Shown here one piece after another: positions 1 to 10,200 of a stretch of 62,267 bases of DNA. The notes under the pieces were generated by a model, which was not told the origin of the DNA, searched no databases, and was given only the letters and a program-made list of their open reading frames with translations. The DNA is from Leptospira jelokensis (GTDB lineage Bacteria; Spirochaetota; Leptospiria; Leptospirales; Leptospiraceae). Position 1 is the stretch's first letter, and every line of letters begins with the position of its first letter. A program made the position numbers and the translations under genes. The stretch is from the NCBI RefSeq assembly GCF_004769635.1, contig NZ_RQGH01000003.1:1-62267 (forward strand), read 5' to 3'.

Positions 1-95
1 ATATTGAGTTAAAACTATACTACATAAATGAACAATTGTATCTGTGTCCGAATAAATCTTATTACATTTAGTATTCATCAGGAGATCGCCACTTC

Positions 96-1007
96 CTATT
101 TTAATACCCCCCTCTTCGCTTCTTTCTTCAAATAGTCCACGGCTTCCATCGCAAGATAACCCGCTTTAACAATCGCCTTTGGATTATTTTCCAAAATACT
201 CAACCAAGAGCCAATGTATTCTTTATGTTGCAAATCTCCGCTAAATCCAAATTCACCGGCAAAGATGGCGGAGCAAAGTTCGGCGACCAATTCTTCAAAG
301 GCATAATTGCGACTGCCACTAGAGAAACCTCGGTTCAATCTGTGGTAGGCACCCGTCCAATGACCTAATTCATGTAAGTAGGTGGACCAATAATCAGTCT
401 CGAAATAGAACAATTCTTTCTTTGGCATAAGGATCGTATCGGTAGAGATTTGATAGGCTGCTTGGACAACTCCGATTTCCACCATCTTGTGTTTGATCGA
501 TTGGACAAACTGATCTATACTTTCGGGTGCATTTTGAATCGTCGTCCTGACAAACCAATCATATTTACTTTTAGGAACATTCACTTGAGAGATGTTCAAT
601 ACTGGATACACTTTATGAACGGAATATGATTTATACTCAATCTCTGTTTCTTCTTGTTCTTCTGTGCTATCCTCAACTATACTCATTCTTTGAGGAATGA
701 TCGGAATCTTTACGCGACAAGGATACAAAACCTCTGTCTTTGCTGATTCCCCTTCTTTTAATGAATAACCGAGTTCCTTCCATTGTTTCTCAGTTGCCCA
801 AGCCGGATAGGTATACCCAAATTTCATCAAGCTATCTGTGAGCCAGAAAGAATTCAGCAATCCATAATTCTTATATGTTTTTGCATTCCAAGGAAACCCA
901 AAGCTCTGCCAAGGTTTGACCCACTGACCAAGATTACCGGACTTTAACGCTGCCATCACATCGTTTGTAATGCTTTTGATAATTGTTTTTGCATTGTTCT
1001 TTTCCAT
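96..1007 (-). CDS. ArdC-like antirestriction protein / zincin metallopeptidase
   Basis: 303 aa. The N-terminal part (about 1-110; W-rich, 'GNLGQWVKPWQ', 'NYGLLNSFWLTD') resembles the ssDNA-binding N domain of ArdC proteins. The C-terminal part is a zincin-like domain with HELGH at residues 212-216 and a downstream acidic helix (EELVAEL, about 238-244) able to supply the third zinc ligand. Plasmid and phage ArdC proteins protect incoming DNA from host restriction; that role is inferred from the family. It is the last gene at this window edge and reads leftward. If the replicon is circular it would sit beside the DUF2075 nuclease-helicase at the other end, making one accessory block. The antirestriction activity itself is not certain. 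Confidence 0.8.
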   Translation of the reverse strand: MEKNNAKTIIKSITNDVMAALKSGNLGQWVKPWQSFGFPWNAKTYKNYGLLNSFWLTDSLMKFGYTYPAWATEKQWKELGYSLKEGESAKTEVLYPCRVKIPIIPQRMSIVEDSTEEQEETEIEYKSYSVHKVYPVLNISQVNVPKSKYDWFVRTTIQNAPESIDQFVQSIKHKMVEIGVVQAAYQISTDTILMPKKELFYFETDYWSTYLHELGHWTGAYHRLNRGFSSGSRNYAFEELVAELCSAIFAGEFGFSGDLQHKEYIGSWLSILENNPKAIVKAGYLAMEAVDYLKKEAKRGVLK

Positions 1008-1075
1008 GCTAATGGGTGTAATGCCGACTCAAAAAGTGTCACAATTTTAGAAGAAAAGTAACGCAAAGAAGGTCC

Positions 1076-1291
1076 GTGGCAACAAAGACAGAATATAAAA
1101 ACTACCTAGGACAAATTGGAGAAAAAATTGTCTTATTTCATGTAAGAAAATTCGAAATAGAGCAATGGAGATGGAAGTTAGGATCCAAGCACAGTAGATT
1201 CAAATTTAGGCGAGGAAATCACTCTTTCTTCATATCAAGTTGGGTAAAGTATCTCAAACCACTCGAAAATTCATTCGGTAATTGCAATTAA
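1076..1291 (+). CDS. small hypothetical ORF (doubtful)
   Basis: A 71-aa basic, aromatic-rich ORF with a GTG start and an AAGAAGG a few bases upstream, so a Shine-Dalgarno-like spacing that is rather short. No family recognised. It ends 4 bp inside the convergent cytochrome gene. Kept only because it fills the gap between two clear genes and has a possible ribosome binding site; it may be non-coding. Confidence 0.2.
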   Translation: MATKTEYKNYLGQIGEKIVLFHVRKFEIEQWRWKLGSKHSRFKFRRGNHSFFISSWVKYLKPLENSFGNCN

Positions 1292-2424
1292 CCTTTATCC
1301 GCAGAAACAGGAGGAATTGGCAATTTTCCTTTTTTGAATAAAAGTAGTGATTCTGATATTGGAACAGATCCCTGAATATGACTAGTTGGATTTAAATAAT
1401 CCATATACATTTCGAATTTGAACTCTGTTCCATTGTTTGAATATTGGAAATGAAATTCTTTGATAGTTTCTCCTGTTCCATCAGGAGGTGGAAAAGAAGT
1501 ATCAGCCACTAAGATTTTAGGAGGTTGGTTCAAATTACCTTTGTTAGGAATGAAATCTTTATTTAAAATCCATTCATTAATTAAAAACTCATTTGGTGTT
1601 AAAATTCGAATTCTCATCGAACGAAAGAGATCACCAGTAGGAAACGCATGTGCAATACCATTCGTTTTAATCATTAGTTTAAAATGATCGATTGAAATTC
1701 GCTCTAAGGTAACTTCAAATGACTCTTCCAAATATTTTTTGTCGTGACCACCTGGGAAAGTATGTGATTTTACAGAATTTGGGAAAAGATGGCACGACTG
1801 GCAATTTCTTGTTTTTTTTAATTTGGAAAGTTTATACTCCCCCAACGTATTTTGCATGGGTATATTCGTATAAACGATTGTACTGTTTGGGTCAATAAAA
1901 CTCTTTCGAGTTGGCCAATTGAATTGATGGCAATTCCCACAGAATTCCCCTTCTTTCATCACAGGAACTTCATCATATGTATGTGCAAGGGAATCCCCTT
2001 CCATTTTCTTTGACGTAAGTATCTTTTGATTTCTCACATGACAAGTTATACAAGAAACCCCTTCTTCTGCATGATACCGATTGTTTTCAGAATTATGATT
2101 AACAATAGAAGTTTGCTTTAAAGGAGCATGACAATTTAAACACCAATCCAACGGCTCGTCTTTATGGCTATCTTGGTAGATTCTGTTTGTAAAAGATTGC
2201 CTATGCATTGACTTTTCCCAGTTTTTATAAATTTGTTCATGACAACTTGCACAATCCTTACTCGATTCCATCGGCTTCTTTGAAACTGGATTTAGCGCAC
2301 TGTCCTTAGAAACATCAAATGATATGGGATTCAATCCATTAGAAAATCTTAAAACATGATTGCTTTGCGAATTCTTACAGAAAAAGGCAAAAATCATGAT
2401 CATTGATAGAGAAAGGAATTTCAT
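1288..2424 (-). CDS. multihaem c-type cytochrome lipoprotein (five CxxCH)
   Basis: 378 aa with a short hydrophobic N-terminus ending in a cysteine (AFFC, Cys16) that looks like a Leptospira lipobox. Five c-type haem motifs are visible: CASCH about 58, CLNCH about 95, CITCH about 125, CGNCH about 162 and CQSCH about 208. All lie in the first 215 residues, and the C-terminal 160 residues hold no haem motif. The layout resembles the cytochrome c554/c552 group of periplasmic electron-transfer proteins; substrate unknown. Its ATG follows the stop of the upstream SH3 lipoprotein by 2 bp, so the two are translationally coupled. Confidence 0.8.
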   Translation of the reverse strand: MKFLSLSMIMIFAFFCKNSQSNHVLRFSNGLNPISFDVSKDSALNPVSKKPMESSKDCASCHEQIYKNWEKSMHRQSFTNRIYQDSHKDEPLDWCLNCHAPLKQTSIVNHNSENNRYHAEEGVSCITCHVRNQKILTSKKMEGDSLAHTYDEVPVMKEGEFCGNCHQFNWPTRKSFIDPNSTIVYTNIPMQNTLGEYKLSKLKKTRNCQSCHLFPNSVKSHTFPGGHDKKYLEESFEVTLERISIDHFKLMIKTNGIAHAFPTGDLFRSMRIRILTPNEFLINEWILNKDFIPNKGNLNQPPKILVADTSFPPPDGTGETIKEFHFQYSNNGTEFKFEMYMDYLNPTSHIQGSVPISESLLLFKKGKLPIPPVSADKG

Positions 2425-2426
2425 GA

Positions 2427-3893
2427 TTAGCGAATCAATTTTCCGTTCTCCAATTGGTACATATTTTTATGACCATAAATTCCGATTTTCTTGTCTTTGG
2501 TAAAGTGGTTACATATTTTATCATAATCATCACTTCCGTTGACTTTTATACTCATTGATTTTTCGCCAGATGCGAGATTTAATTTTGCAATGCATTGATT
2601 GGCATCAACTTCATAGTCATTATAATCAATTGTCAAAAATTTGATCGCTTTGTTATTTGATATTTGAAAATATTCATATGTATAGCTTCCTCGAAAATCA
2701 TTTATAGCAATGATTTCATTGATTCCGTCACCATTCAAATCTTGAAAGTTAAACTTTTCATACTTGGAACCGATTAAACTAATAAACGAATTGTCCGTTT
2801 CTTCTAATATATACTCCTCTTCTCCATCAGGCGCCATATCGGATGACAAGTAATATATGATAGCATGATAAATTTGTTTTTCGGAAGATTCTGTAAAATT
2901 AAGTTTTTTTAATTCTGTTCTTTCAAAATCTAAATTATTTTTGTTTGCAAAACGAACGAATTTTTCGGGAAACTTATCTCTATAATTTTCAAGATTCCAA
3001 GATGCGAATGCTTCATTATGATATTCTACATCCTTTTCTGATACCCATGCGTAAATACAGGTATCCATTGATTCATTATCTCCTCTGTGATGAAGTTTTT
3101 TGTTGATCTTATAATAATTTGTATCTCCCGATGGAGCTTTCCGATCTACTAAAAAGTATTTACCACTTCCATTTAAATTTGCGCCCTTTTTTTCAGTAAC
3201 ACCTTTAGAACAATAGTCTTCAGAAGCATATCCCTTTTCCCCCCCTGGAGAAAGATACGCAACATGATCTGGTGATTTAAAAGCAACGAACCCCTGGATG
3301 GCATCACCTTCTTCCACCATTTCTTCTTCGTTTGAGGTATCTGCTGATTCTTGGTATTTTAAATACCCTAAAAATGAGAACCCGATTTTTTCTGATGGTG
3401 CTTTGATTCGCGCCCACACTTCCGACAAACCATCAATTTGGTAACGTGTGACACTGAGTCCTAATATCGAAACTTGATCCCCATTTGGTAGCAGCTCTAA
3501 AATTTCGCCTTTTAAACTTGGGAGACTTCGCAATCGTAATCTCGAAGCATTGACAACCATTCGATAAGGATGACTTACAGGCGCCATGGTTACATATTGA
3601 AACAACTTGACCTCTCCTTCTATTGGTAAGAAGCCAATTTTACCTTCGCGAATTACTTTTCTCCAATTGAATTTTTGGCCTAAGCTTTTGTCCCCAATGG
3701 ATTTATCGATTACATCGATTGTATCTTCTTTGTTTAGAAAAAGCATACACTCTGACTTTCGAGTTGGCTCCAAGTAAACACATGTTTTATCTTCTAATAT
3801 ATAAGCCAAAGCAATGGGAACTTTTGAATCCTTATTGCAATTGTACGAAAGGAAGAGGATAGAAATGAAAAAGATAATTTTTTTGGAAGCCAA
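2427..3893 (-). CDS. lipoprotein with SH3-like domain
   Basis: 488 aa. The start is TTG at 3893, supported by AAGGAG seven bases upstream; it gives a clean signal peptide with lipobox cysteine at about residue 19 (LSYNC). Residues about 112-150 ('ASRLRLRSLPSLKGEILELL') match the bacterial SH3-like fold found in many envelope lipoproteins. A later stretch 'FQDLNGDGINEIIAIND' (about 395-410) is an FG-GAP/VCBS-like calcium loop. No catalytic motif seen. It is coupled to the multihaem cytochrome downstream, so the two probably act together at the envelope. Function unknown. Confidence 0.75.
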   Translation of the reverse strand: MASKKIIFFISILFLSYNCNKDSKVPIALAYILEDKTCVYLEPTRKSECMLFLNKEDTIDVIDKSIGDKSLGQKFNWRKVIREGKIGFLPIEGEVKLFQYVTMAPVSHPYRMVVNASRLRLRSLPSLKGEILELLPNGDQVSILGLSVTRYQIDGLSEVWARIKAPSEKIGFSFLGYLKYQESADTSNEEEMVEEGDAIQGFVAFKSPDHVAYLSPGGEKGYASEDYCSKGVTEKKGANLNGSGKYFLVDRKAPSGDTNYYKINKKLHHRGDNESMDTCIYAWVSEKDVEYHNEAFASWNLENYRDKFPEKFVRFANKNNLDFERTELKKLNFTESSEKQIYHAIIYYLSSDMAPDGEEEYILEETDNSFISLIGSKYEKFNFQDLNGDGINEIIAINDFRGSYTYEYFQISNNKAIKFLTIDYNDYEVDANQCIAKLNLASGEKSMSIKVNGSDDYDKICNHFTKDKKIGIYGHKNMYQLENGKLIR

Positions 3894-3976
3894 GTTGAGT
3901 CTCCTTCACAGATCTTTGATTTTAGAATTGAAAAAATATAGCAAAAAAGTTAGGAGCTTTGAAAAAAAGGAGCATT

Positions 3977-5071
3977 TTACCTCCCATTCTCTCCTTTCCC
4001 CACTAACTTCGCATATTCACTCGGTGACATCTTCTTCAAGGACTTAAAGGCAACATTGAAGTTTGCTTTGGAATTGAATCCAACTTTGTATGCAAGGGAC
4101 AACAAATTGACCTTTGGGTTTTCTTCGATGAGCTTACAAACTTCAGCAATTCGGTATTCATTCACCAATCGATTGAAGTTCATTCCTAAATATGCATTGG
4201 TATATTCACTGAGTTGGTAATCTTTGATGCCCAAACGTTCCGAAAGATTGGATAAATTGATTGTTTCTTCTCGGTAAACGAATTCATTTTTGAACAAATG
4301 GTCTAAGTCTTCTTGTAATTTTTCCAAATTGAGATTTAGGATTCGGGAAGTGCGATAGGACTGACGAAGGCCAGGCAAAATATCTTTAAACAATTCATTT
4401 TTGATTTTCGTTCCCACATAGGCCAAAACTGCCATAAGTGTAGCAAGGCTTGCCGTAAAATAAAGTCCTGAATGTAAACGAAAAACTGAACTGATAAAAA
4501 TTAAACTAGCAAATATGATATTGCCTTTTAAGATCATCCCCAAAACTCGGACTCCCAATTTTGCTTCCTCATTTGGATTGTTGTATAGGATATTTCGATA
4601 CTGGTAAATCATCGAAAGTAAGATGATCACATAATACAAACAACCAAGTTGGGCTAAGTATTCCGGAATGGAATACGGAAGCCCAGTAAAACTTTCTTTC
4701 ATTGATTGTTGTAAAGATTGTGGATAAAAAATTTGTAATAGAACCAAGAGAACCATCATAAAGAACGTGGGGAACAATCTTTTGAGCTGACCCATAGAAA
4801 CGGGCTCGGTACTCAAAAAATGTTCAATGCTGTATTGCATACTCCCTGGAATCAAATAGAGGATGGGCACATAACCATGATTAAGGAGTGGAAGATCAAA
4901 TTCGAATCCTGCATACAATCGGTATGCGTAAATGATGAGTGTCCCTCCGGAAAACGCAGCAATGCCTAAGAAAACCCCTCTGATTCCTTTTTCTTGTACC
5001 ATGACTCCGATTCCCAAAACGAAATGATACCAAGCACCAAACTGAAGCCAAGACCCGAAAAATTCAGACAT
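3977..5071 (-). CDS. membrane-anchored AraC-family transcription regulator
   Basis: 364 aa from the ATG at 5071; a longer TTG form from 5107 is possible and neither has a strong RBS. The first 230 residues hold about seven hydrophobic segments, followed by a C-terminal AraC helix-turn-helix pair ('LSLAYKVGFNSKANFNVAFKSLKKMSPSEYAK'-type, last 90 residues). The 7TM-plus-AraC architecture is common in Leptospira and suggests a membrane-sensing regulator. It is divergent from the CocE-like lipoprotein at 5242, which makes that gene a natural target. The ligand is unknown. Confidence 0.8.
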   Translation of the reverse strand: MSEFFGSWLQFGAWYHFVLGIGVMVQEKGIRGVFLGIAAFSGGTLIIYAYRLYAGFEFDLPLLNHGYVPILYLIPGSMQYSIEHFLSTEPVSMGQLKRLFPTFFMMVLLVLLQIFYPQSLQQSMKESFTGLPYSIPEYLAQLGCLYYVIILLSMIYQYRNILYNNPNEEAKLGVRVLGMILKGNIIFASLIFISSVFRLHSGLYFTASLATLMAVLAYVGTKIKNELFKDILPGLRQSYRTSRILNLNLEKLQEDLDHLFKNEFVYREETINLSNLSERLGIKDYQLSEYTNAYLGMNFNRLVNEYRIAEVCKLIEENPKVNLLSLAYKVGFNSKANFNVAFKSLKKMSPSEYAKLVGKGENGR

Positions 5072-5241
5072 ACGACAAAAGTCGGTCAATGTGCACGGTT
5101 TCGTCAACTGTTTGGAAGTGAGAATGTCAGAATAAATAGTACAAAATGATGATTTTAGACCTCAATTTTCGTCTAGGATTGCCATTTTAGACGCAAAGCC
5201 CCCCTCTTTATGTTATTTTAGAGTCAATTCAGAGGCGAATT

Positions 5242-6966
5242 ATGAAAAAGCAAAAAAACTATCTCACTCTCCTCCTCATTGTAGGGAACTTCCTCCTTGT
5301 GGCGTGTGGGGGTAATGGAAATCAAAACGGAAAGGAAACGAGTGCCATACTGTCGGTGTTAAATGGCCAGGCGGAAACTTCAAATGTGACACCAGAAGGT
5401 TTGCAACTCAGCAATGCCGCAACCACAAGAGACATCCAAACAGCATTCCAAAATGAAAATGATGGAAGTTTTACTTTTAACGATAACATTTCGTTTTTAA
5501 GTAACGATGGTGTGAAAATCACAGGGAACTTGTTCATACCAAAATCAGGTACAGGCCCCTACCCTGCGGTTATCTTTGTCAATAGTTGGGCACTCAATGA
5601 ATACGAATACATCGTTCCTGCTGCAAAACTGGCAAAAAAAGGATACGTTGTGTTTAGTTACAACACTCGTGGGTTTGGAACGTCAGGTGGACTCATCAAT
5701 GTCGCTGGTCCAAAGGATATGGAAGACCTTTCCAAAGGAATTGATTTCCTATTAGCAAATGCTCCTGTCAATCCGTCAAACATCGGTATTGCGGGGATTT
5801 CGTATGGCGCTGGGATTTCATTACTGGGACTGAGCAAAGAGCCAAGGATCAAAACCGCAGTGGCCATGAGTGGTTGGGGAAGTTTGCCTGATTCGCTTTA
5901 TGGAAACCAATCACCAAGACTTGTGTGGGGACTCCTCCTCGTGACAGCAGGTTACTTCACAGGAAGGATGGATCCCATCATTGCAGAGAATTTTCAAAAA
6001 CTATTGGATACAAGAGACATTCCAACAGTTTTATCATGGGCAAGAGATAGATCACCTAATACTTTTGTGGCGGAACTCAATGCAGCTGGCAAACCAGTTT
6101 ACATTTCCAATAACTCACAAGATAATTTATTCCAACCAAACCAAATCCTTCCCTACTTCGAACAACTCACTGTTCCTAAAAAATTGGATCTCAATAATGG
6201 AATCCATGCAACCGCTGAAGTTGGTGGGGTCTTAGGACTAGAAAATTATGTTTGGACGAATGCTTACGACTGGTTTGATTATTGGTTAAAAGGAATCCAA
6301 AATGGAATCATGACGAAACCAAAAGTGACAATCCAAAAACGATTCTCTAGTGATCGTGTGAGTTATGCAAATTGGCCAATCCCTTCTAAGGTCGAAAGAA
6401 CTTACCATTTACGACCAATGGGCTTATTTAGCCCTGGGAAAATCACAACAACAGCGAACACAAGTAACGGGAATGATACCATTCTATCAGGTGGAACGAG
6501 TGCCTCAACAGGAGTTCCGCTATTATCAGAAATATTGGATGGTGCCGTTTCTGTACCTGTGACAACCAATGTGAATTTGATTGATCGCACAAATGCTATG
6601 GTGTACCTTTCTGACAAACTCTCTTCCCCTCTCAAACTCCGTGGAAGAACCTATTACAAAGGTCGTATCAATAGTTCAGACTACGCACCTCATGTTGTGG
6701 TATACCTCTATGAAGTAGACTTTTGGGGAACGGGAAAATTGATTAGCCACGGAACAGCAACTCTTTTCAATGTGAAGGGAAAAGACGTAGACCTAAATGT
6801 AGACCTACAAGCAGTTGCACATGACTTCCCTGCTGGATCTCGCATTGGTTTGGCCATTGACAACATTGACCCAATGTATGCTGTACCAAAACCAATTTCA
6901 CTCTACACAACGACATTCAAACACAGCACAACAACCGCATCCATACTTAAGTTTGAAAGTGAGTAA
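5242..6966 (+). CDS. CocE/S15-type alpha/beta hydrolase lipoprotein
   Basis: 574 aa. Lipobox LVAC with Cys at about residue 22. An alpha/beta-hydrolase core (about 75-350) carries the nucleophile elbow G-I-S-Y-G-A, serine near residue 187. The C-terminal 200 residues resemble the jelly-roll domain of Xaa-Pro dipeptidyl-peptidase/CocE esterases ('RGRTYYKGRINSSDYAPHVVVYLYEV'-type beta strands). Probably an envelope-anchored esterase or peptidase; substrate unknown. A strong terminator follows at 7002-7026. The divergent 7TM-AraC gene may regulate it. Confidence 0.8.
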   Translation: MKKQKNYLTLLLIVGNFLLVACGGNGNQNGKETSAILSVLNGQAETSNVTPEGLQLSNAATTRDIQTAFQNENDGSFTFNDNISFLSNDGVKITGNLFIPKSGTGPYPAVIFVNSWALNEYEYIVPAAKLAKKGYVVFSYNTRGFGTSGGLINVAGPKDMEDLSKGIDFLLANAPVNPSNIGIAGISYGAGISLLGLSKEPRIKTAVAMSGWGSLPDSLYGNQSPRLVWGLLLVTAGYFTGRMDPIIAENFQKLLDTRDIPTVLSWARDRSPNTFVAELNAAGKPVYISNNSQDNLFQPNQILPYFEQLTVPKKLDLNNGIHATAEVGGVLGLENYVWTNAYDWFDYWLKGIQNGIMTKPKVTIQKRFSSDRVSYANWPIPSKVERTYHLRPMGLFSPGKITTTANTSNGNDTILSGGTSASTGVPLLSEILDGAVSVPVTTNVNLIDRTNAMVYLSDKLSSPLKLRGRTYYKGRINSSDYAPHVVVYLYEVDFWGTGKLISHGTATLFNVKGKDVDLNVDLQAVAHDFPAGSRIGLAIDNIDPMYAVPKPISLYTTTFKHSTTTASILKFESE

Positions 6967-7001
6967 AGATGATATCACTTAGTTTTTGCTAGGTGGGCAT
7001 T

Positions 7002-7026
7002 TGGGAGAGGCAACTCTCCCATTTTT
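7002..7026 (+). terminator. rho-independent terminator after the CocE-like hydrolase gene
   Basis: Perfect 8-bp stem TGGGAGAG / CTCTCCCA with GCAA loop followed by TTTTT, 36 bp after the stop codon at 6966. Positioned and oriented to end the hydrolase transcript. Confidence 0.9.
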
Positions 7027-7047
7027 CAAATTCATTCCGATAGACAA

Positions 7048-7115
7048 GCGCCCCGGATAGTAGCGGAAATCCTTTGCCTTTGGCAAAGATTGGAGCGGAT
7101 AGCCGGAAATGGCGC
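7048..7115. repeat. symmetric structured element (copy 1)
   Basis: A fold-back element. The outer stem is GCGCC (7048-7052) / GGCGC (7111-7115), then CCGG (7053-7056) / CCGG (7103-7106). The tip stem is CTTTGCC (7072-7078) / GGCAAAG (7082-7088). Between them lie two similar unpaired arms, ATAGTAGCGGAAAT and ATTGGAGCGGATAG. A related, degenerate copy lies at about 32681-32749. It may be a dispersed intergenic repeat or a structured RNA ahead of recC. Family not identified. Confidence 0.6.
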
Positions 7116-7214
7116 CCTAATTCCTTCTTTTTCAAAAAGGAAGAACAGATAATGATTGCGTTCCACCTTCTGTGAGGTGAAACTATCTCTGATTTTTGAA
7201 TTAAGGGATTTTTT

Positions 7215-10200
7215 TTGCCAATACATTATTTTGCAGGACTCCACCTGCACGAAATCACTTCGGAACTAACCAAACAAATCAAAAAGGAACAAATTGAAAA
7301 CCCACTTCGTATGCCACTTGTTGTGGTGCCGAATACCAATTTGATACCATGGTTAAAACTAAACATTCCAAAATACAATGATACACAACTTTCCATCAAC
7401 ATTGAATTTACATTCTTAGAAAAAGCGATTTTAAAAACAATCTTCGCTTCCTTACAAATCCCTTCATGGGCAGAAGAGGAAGAATTTTACGATTACAATT
7501 CTTTTCAGAGGGATTGTTTTCGTTACCTGTATGAAAACCAAACATCCTTATTCCAAAACCATCCAGAGATCCAAACCTATATTTCCGATGTACAAAAGTT
7601 ATACTATCTCTCTGATTTACTCACAAAGTATTTTAAAGACTATGAATTGAACCGCTCTGATTGGATCAAGAGTTGGCTTGGGGGAGGAATCAATTCCATA
7701 TCAAACCACCTAACAAGTGATCCGTACTGGGAATTAGAAAAAGGGATATACCTCGGCACAAACCAAGGTGGGAAAAAAAACTTATTCTATTATTTAAACA
7801 AAGGCAAAGACTTACCTCTCGAAGGCAATTTGCACTTTTTTTGTTTGTCCAATTTGTCTGGGACATACATTGATTTTTTGAAAACGGTTTCTAAGAATTC
7901 AAATTTTAATATCTACATCTACCAATTTCATAATGGCAAAGTCATTGGCCAAATTCCAGAAAAAACCAAAAACTATTTATCCAAATTTGCAAAACCACAA
8001 TCGTATTTAGCGAAAGAATTTTCGAATGTTACCAAAAAAAAAGAAACATCCAAATATGCAAGTGGTGGCATGTTAGCAAAACTAAAATCCATTTTACTGG
8101 AAGAGCAGATAAAAGAAGAGAACTACTTAAACGATCAAACCGTTCGGGTATGGAATGCACCTTCTGAATACCGCGAAATGGAATCCATCGCTCATGACAT
8201 CCTTCATAAAATCAGCATCAGTAAGGGAAACTTAAGTTTATTAGATTTTGCGATCCTTGTTCCCAATACAAATGATTACAAAGCAGCCATTGAATGGGTG
8301 TTCCATGGAGGGATCTATACAACGCAAACTGCCAATGTTACCCCTACTCTCCAAAGATTAAATTATTCCCTTTCTGATTTGGTTGCAAAAGATACATCAT
8401 TGTTATACAAAGCATTTGAAATCCTATTCCAATCGTTTTTAAAAAAGCGGATGGAAAAAGAGGATCTCATACATTTACTCCAAAACCCACTCATCTCCGG
8501 GAAAAACAAAACCGAATCCATGGAGGAAACAAATTCCGTAGTCCAATTACTCGATTCACTTGGTTCTCTTTATGATGAAAACAAAGAGGAGAACCCATAT
8601 ACAATTTCATTTGGTGTGAAACGTGCTGTCCTCTCCATCCTCGGTGATGGAGAAACCACTTGGGAAAAAATGGGTGTGATCACAGATCCATTGGCAGAAG
8701 GAGATTCCGTTCTGCAGTTGAATTTGATTTGGGAAGGAATCAAATCCTTACAAACATTTTTCGAAACTGAATTTTTGAATTTGCCAACAAGTGAAAGAGC
8801 CAAAACATTCGAAAGCAAATGGAACCAATTTTTTAAGTTTAGTGAAGAAACAGAAAACGAAAGGATCTATTTCGCTTCCTGGTTGGATCAGGTTTCGATT
8901 TGGTGTGAAAACGATTGGAAGGATGTGAATGACTTTTTACAATTCCTTACCTTACAAACGGATGGAATCTTTTCGAGTATCCCGACACAAAAAGGAAATT
9001 ACCTGACGGAAGGGATCACGATCTCCTTATTGCAACCCATGCGACCCATCCCCTTCTCCCATATCTATATCGTGGGACTTGGAGAAGGAAAATTTCCAGG
9101 TTCCAAAGACCTATCTCGGTTCAATCTAAGAAAAAATGATTCGAAACCTTGGGACCTCAATCGAGTGGAAATCCAAGAATCCTTATTGTGGGAAACCATA
9201 TTATCAGCGGAAGATAGCATCACATTTTCCTATGTAGGAAAAAACACATTAGAAGATAAAGAATTTGAGCCTTGTTCCAGTTTGTTTGAGATCATGAATT
9301 CTCTTGGGATTGATTCTGCAACAGAAATCCCCCTAACACCCTATAGTCGTTTTTATGAAAAAGGAATTTTACATTCCTATGATTATGCGAGAAATTTAAT
9401 ACAGAATAGAAGTTTGGATAACGATTTACCAAAACCAAATTTCACTCAATTAGAAGAGTTACATCTACCGATTGCAGGATCGAAATTCAAAAAAGAAATT
9501 CCCATAGGGTCGATTGCTTCTGCGTTTAAAAATCCCATTCTCCCTTATATCAAAGAAAATCTAGGATACTTTGATGATGAGGAAGAAACCCCATCAGAAG
9601 AACCATTTTTTTTCAATTCACTGGAATCCTTTTTATTCAAATCAAAATTTATACCTTTGTTCACGGAATCATTGGCAAAGGAAGGACCTTGGCCTTGGGA
9701 CAAAGATTCGATTGGAAAAAAAATTTCTGAGTTTAGTACAATCGCAGAGAACAAAGCAGAGTTCCCTTATGGTGCATTCCATTTGGTTACAACAGAAACT
9801 TTGTTAGAAGAACTCACAGACATTTCTTTAGTGTATGAAACGTTAAAAGCAGAGTTATTTTCCAATCCCAAGGAACTGCAATACATAAGTTCCCTTTCCA
9901 TCGGTGATACAGGTTTACGTGATGGCTTCCAATTGCCTGCCTTTTCATTGGATGAATCCCAAGTGGTCACGGGAGAGTGGGAGAATTTGATTGCGGTCGG
10001 TGATACTTATTATTGGTTTTATCCAAAAAGTTTCCATCCAAAACCGGAAAAACCAAACAAATATGTGAAAGACTATTTTGGTAAGATGGTTTATTTATTC
10101 CTAAGTGCTTGTTTGTTCCGAACCATCGGAAAAAAATTAGCCGTCATACCCATCTTATCAAAACCGAACAAATCAAATGAAACCCTACATTTGGAAAGTT

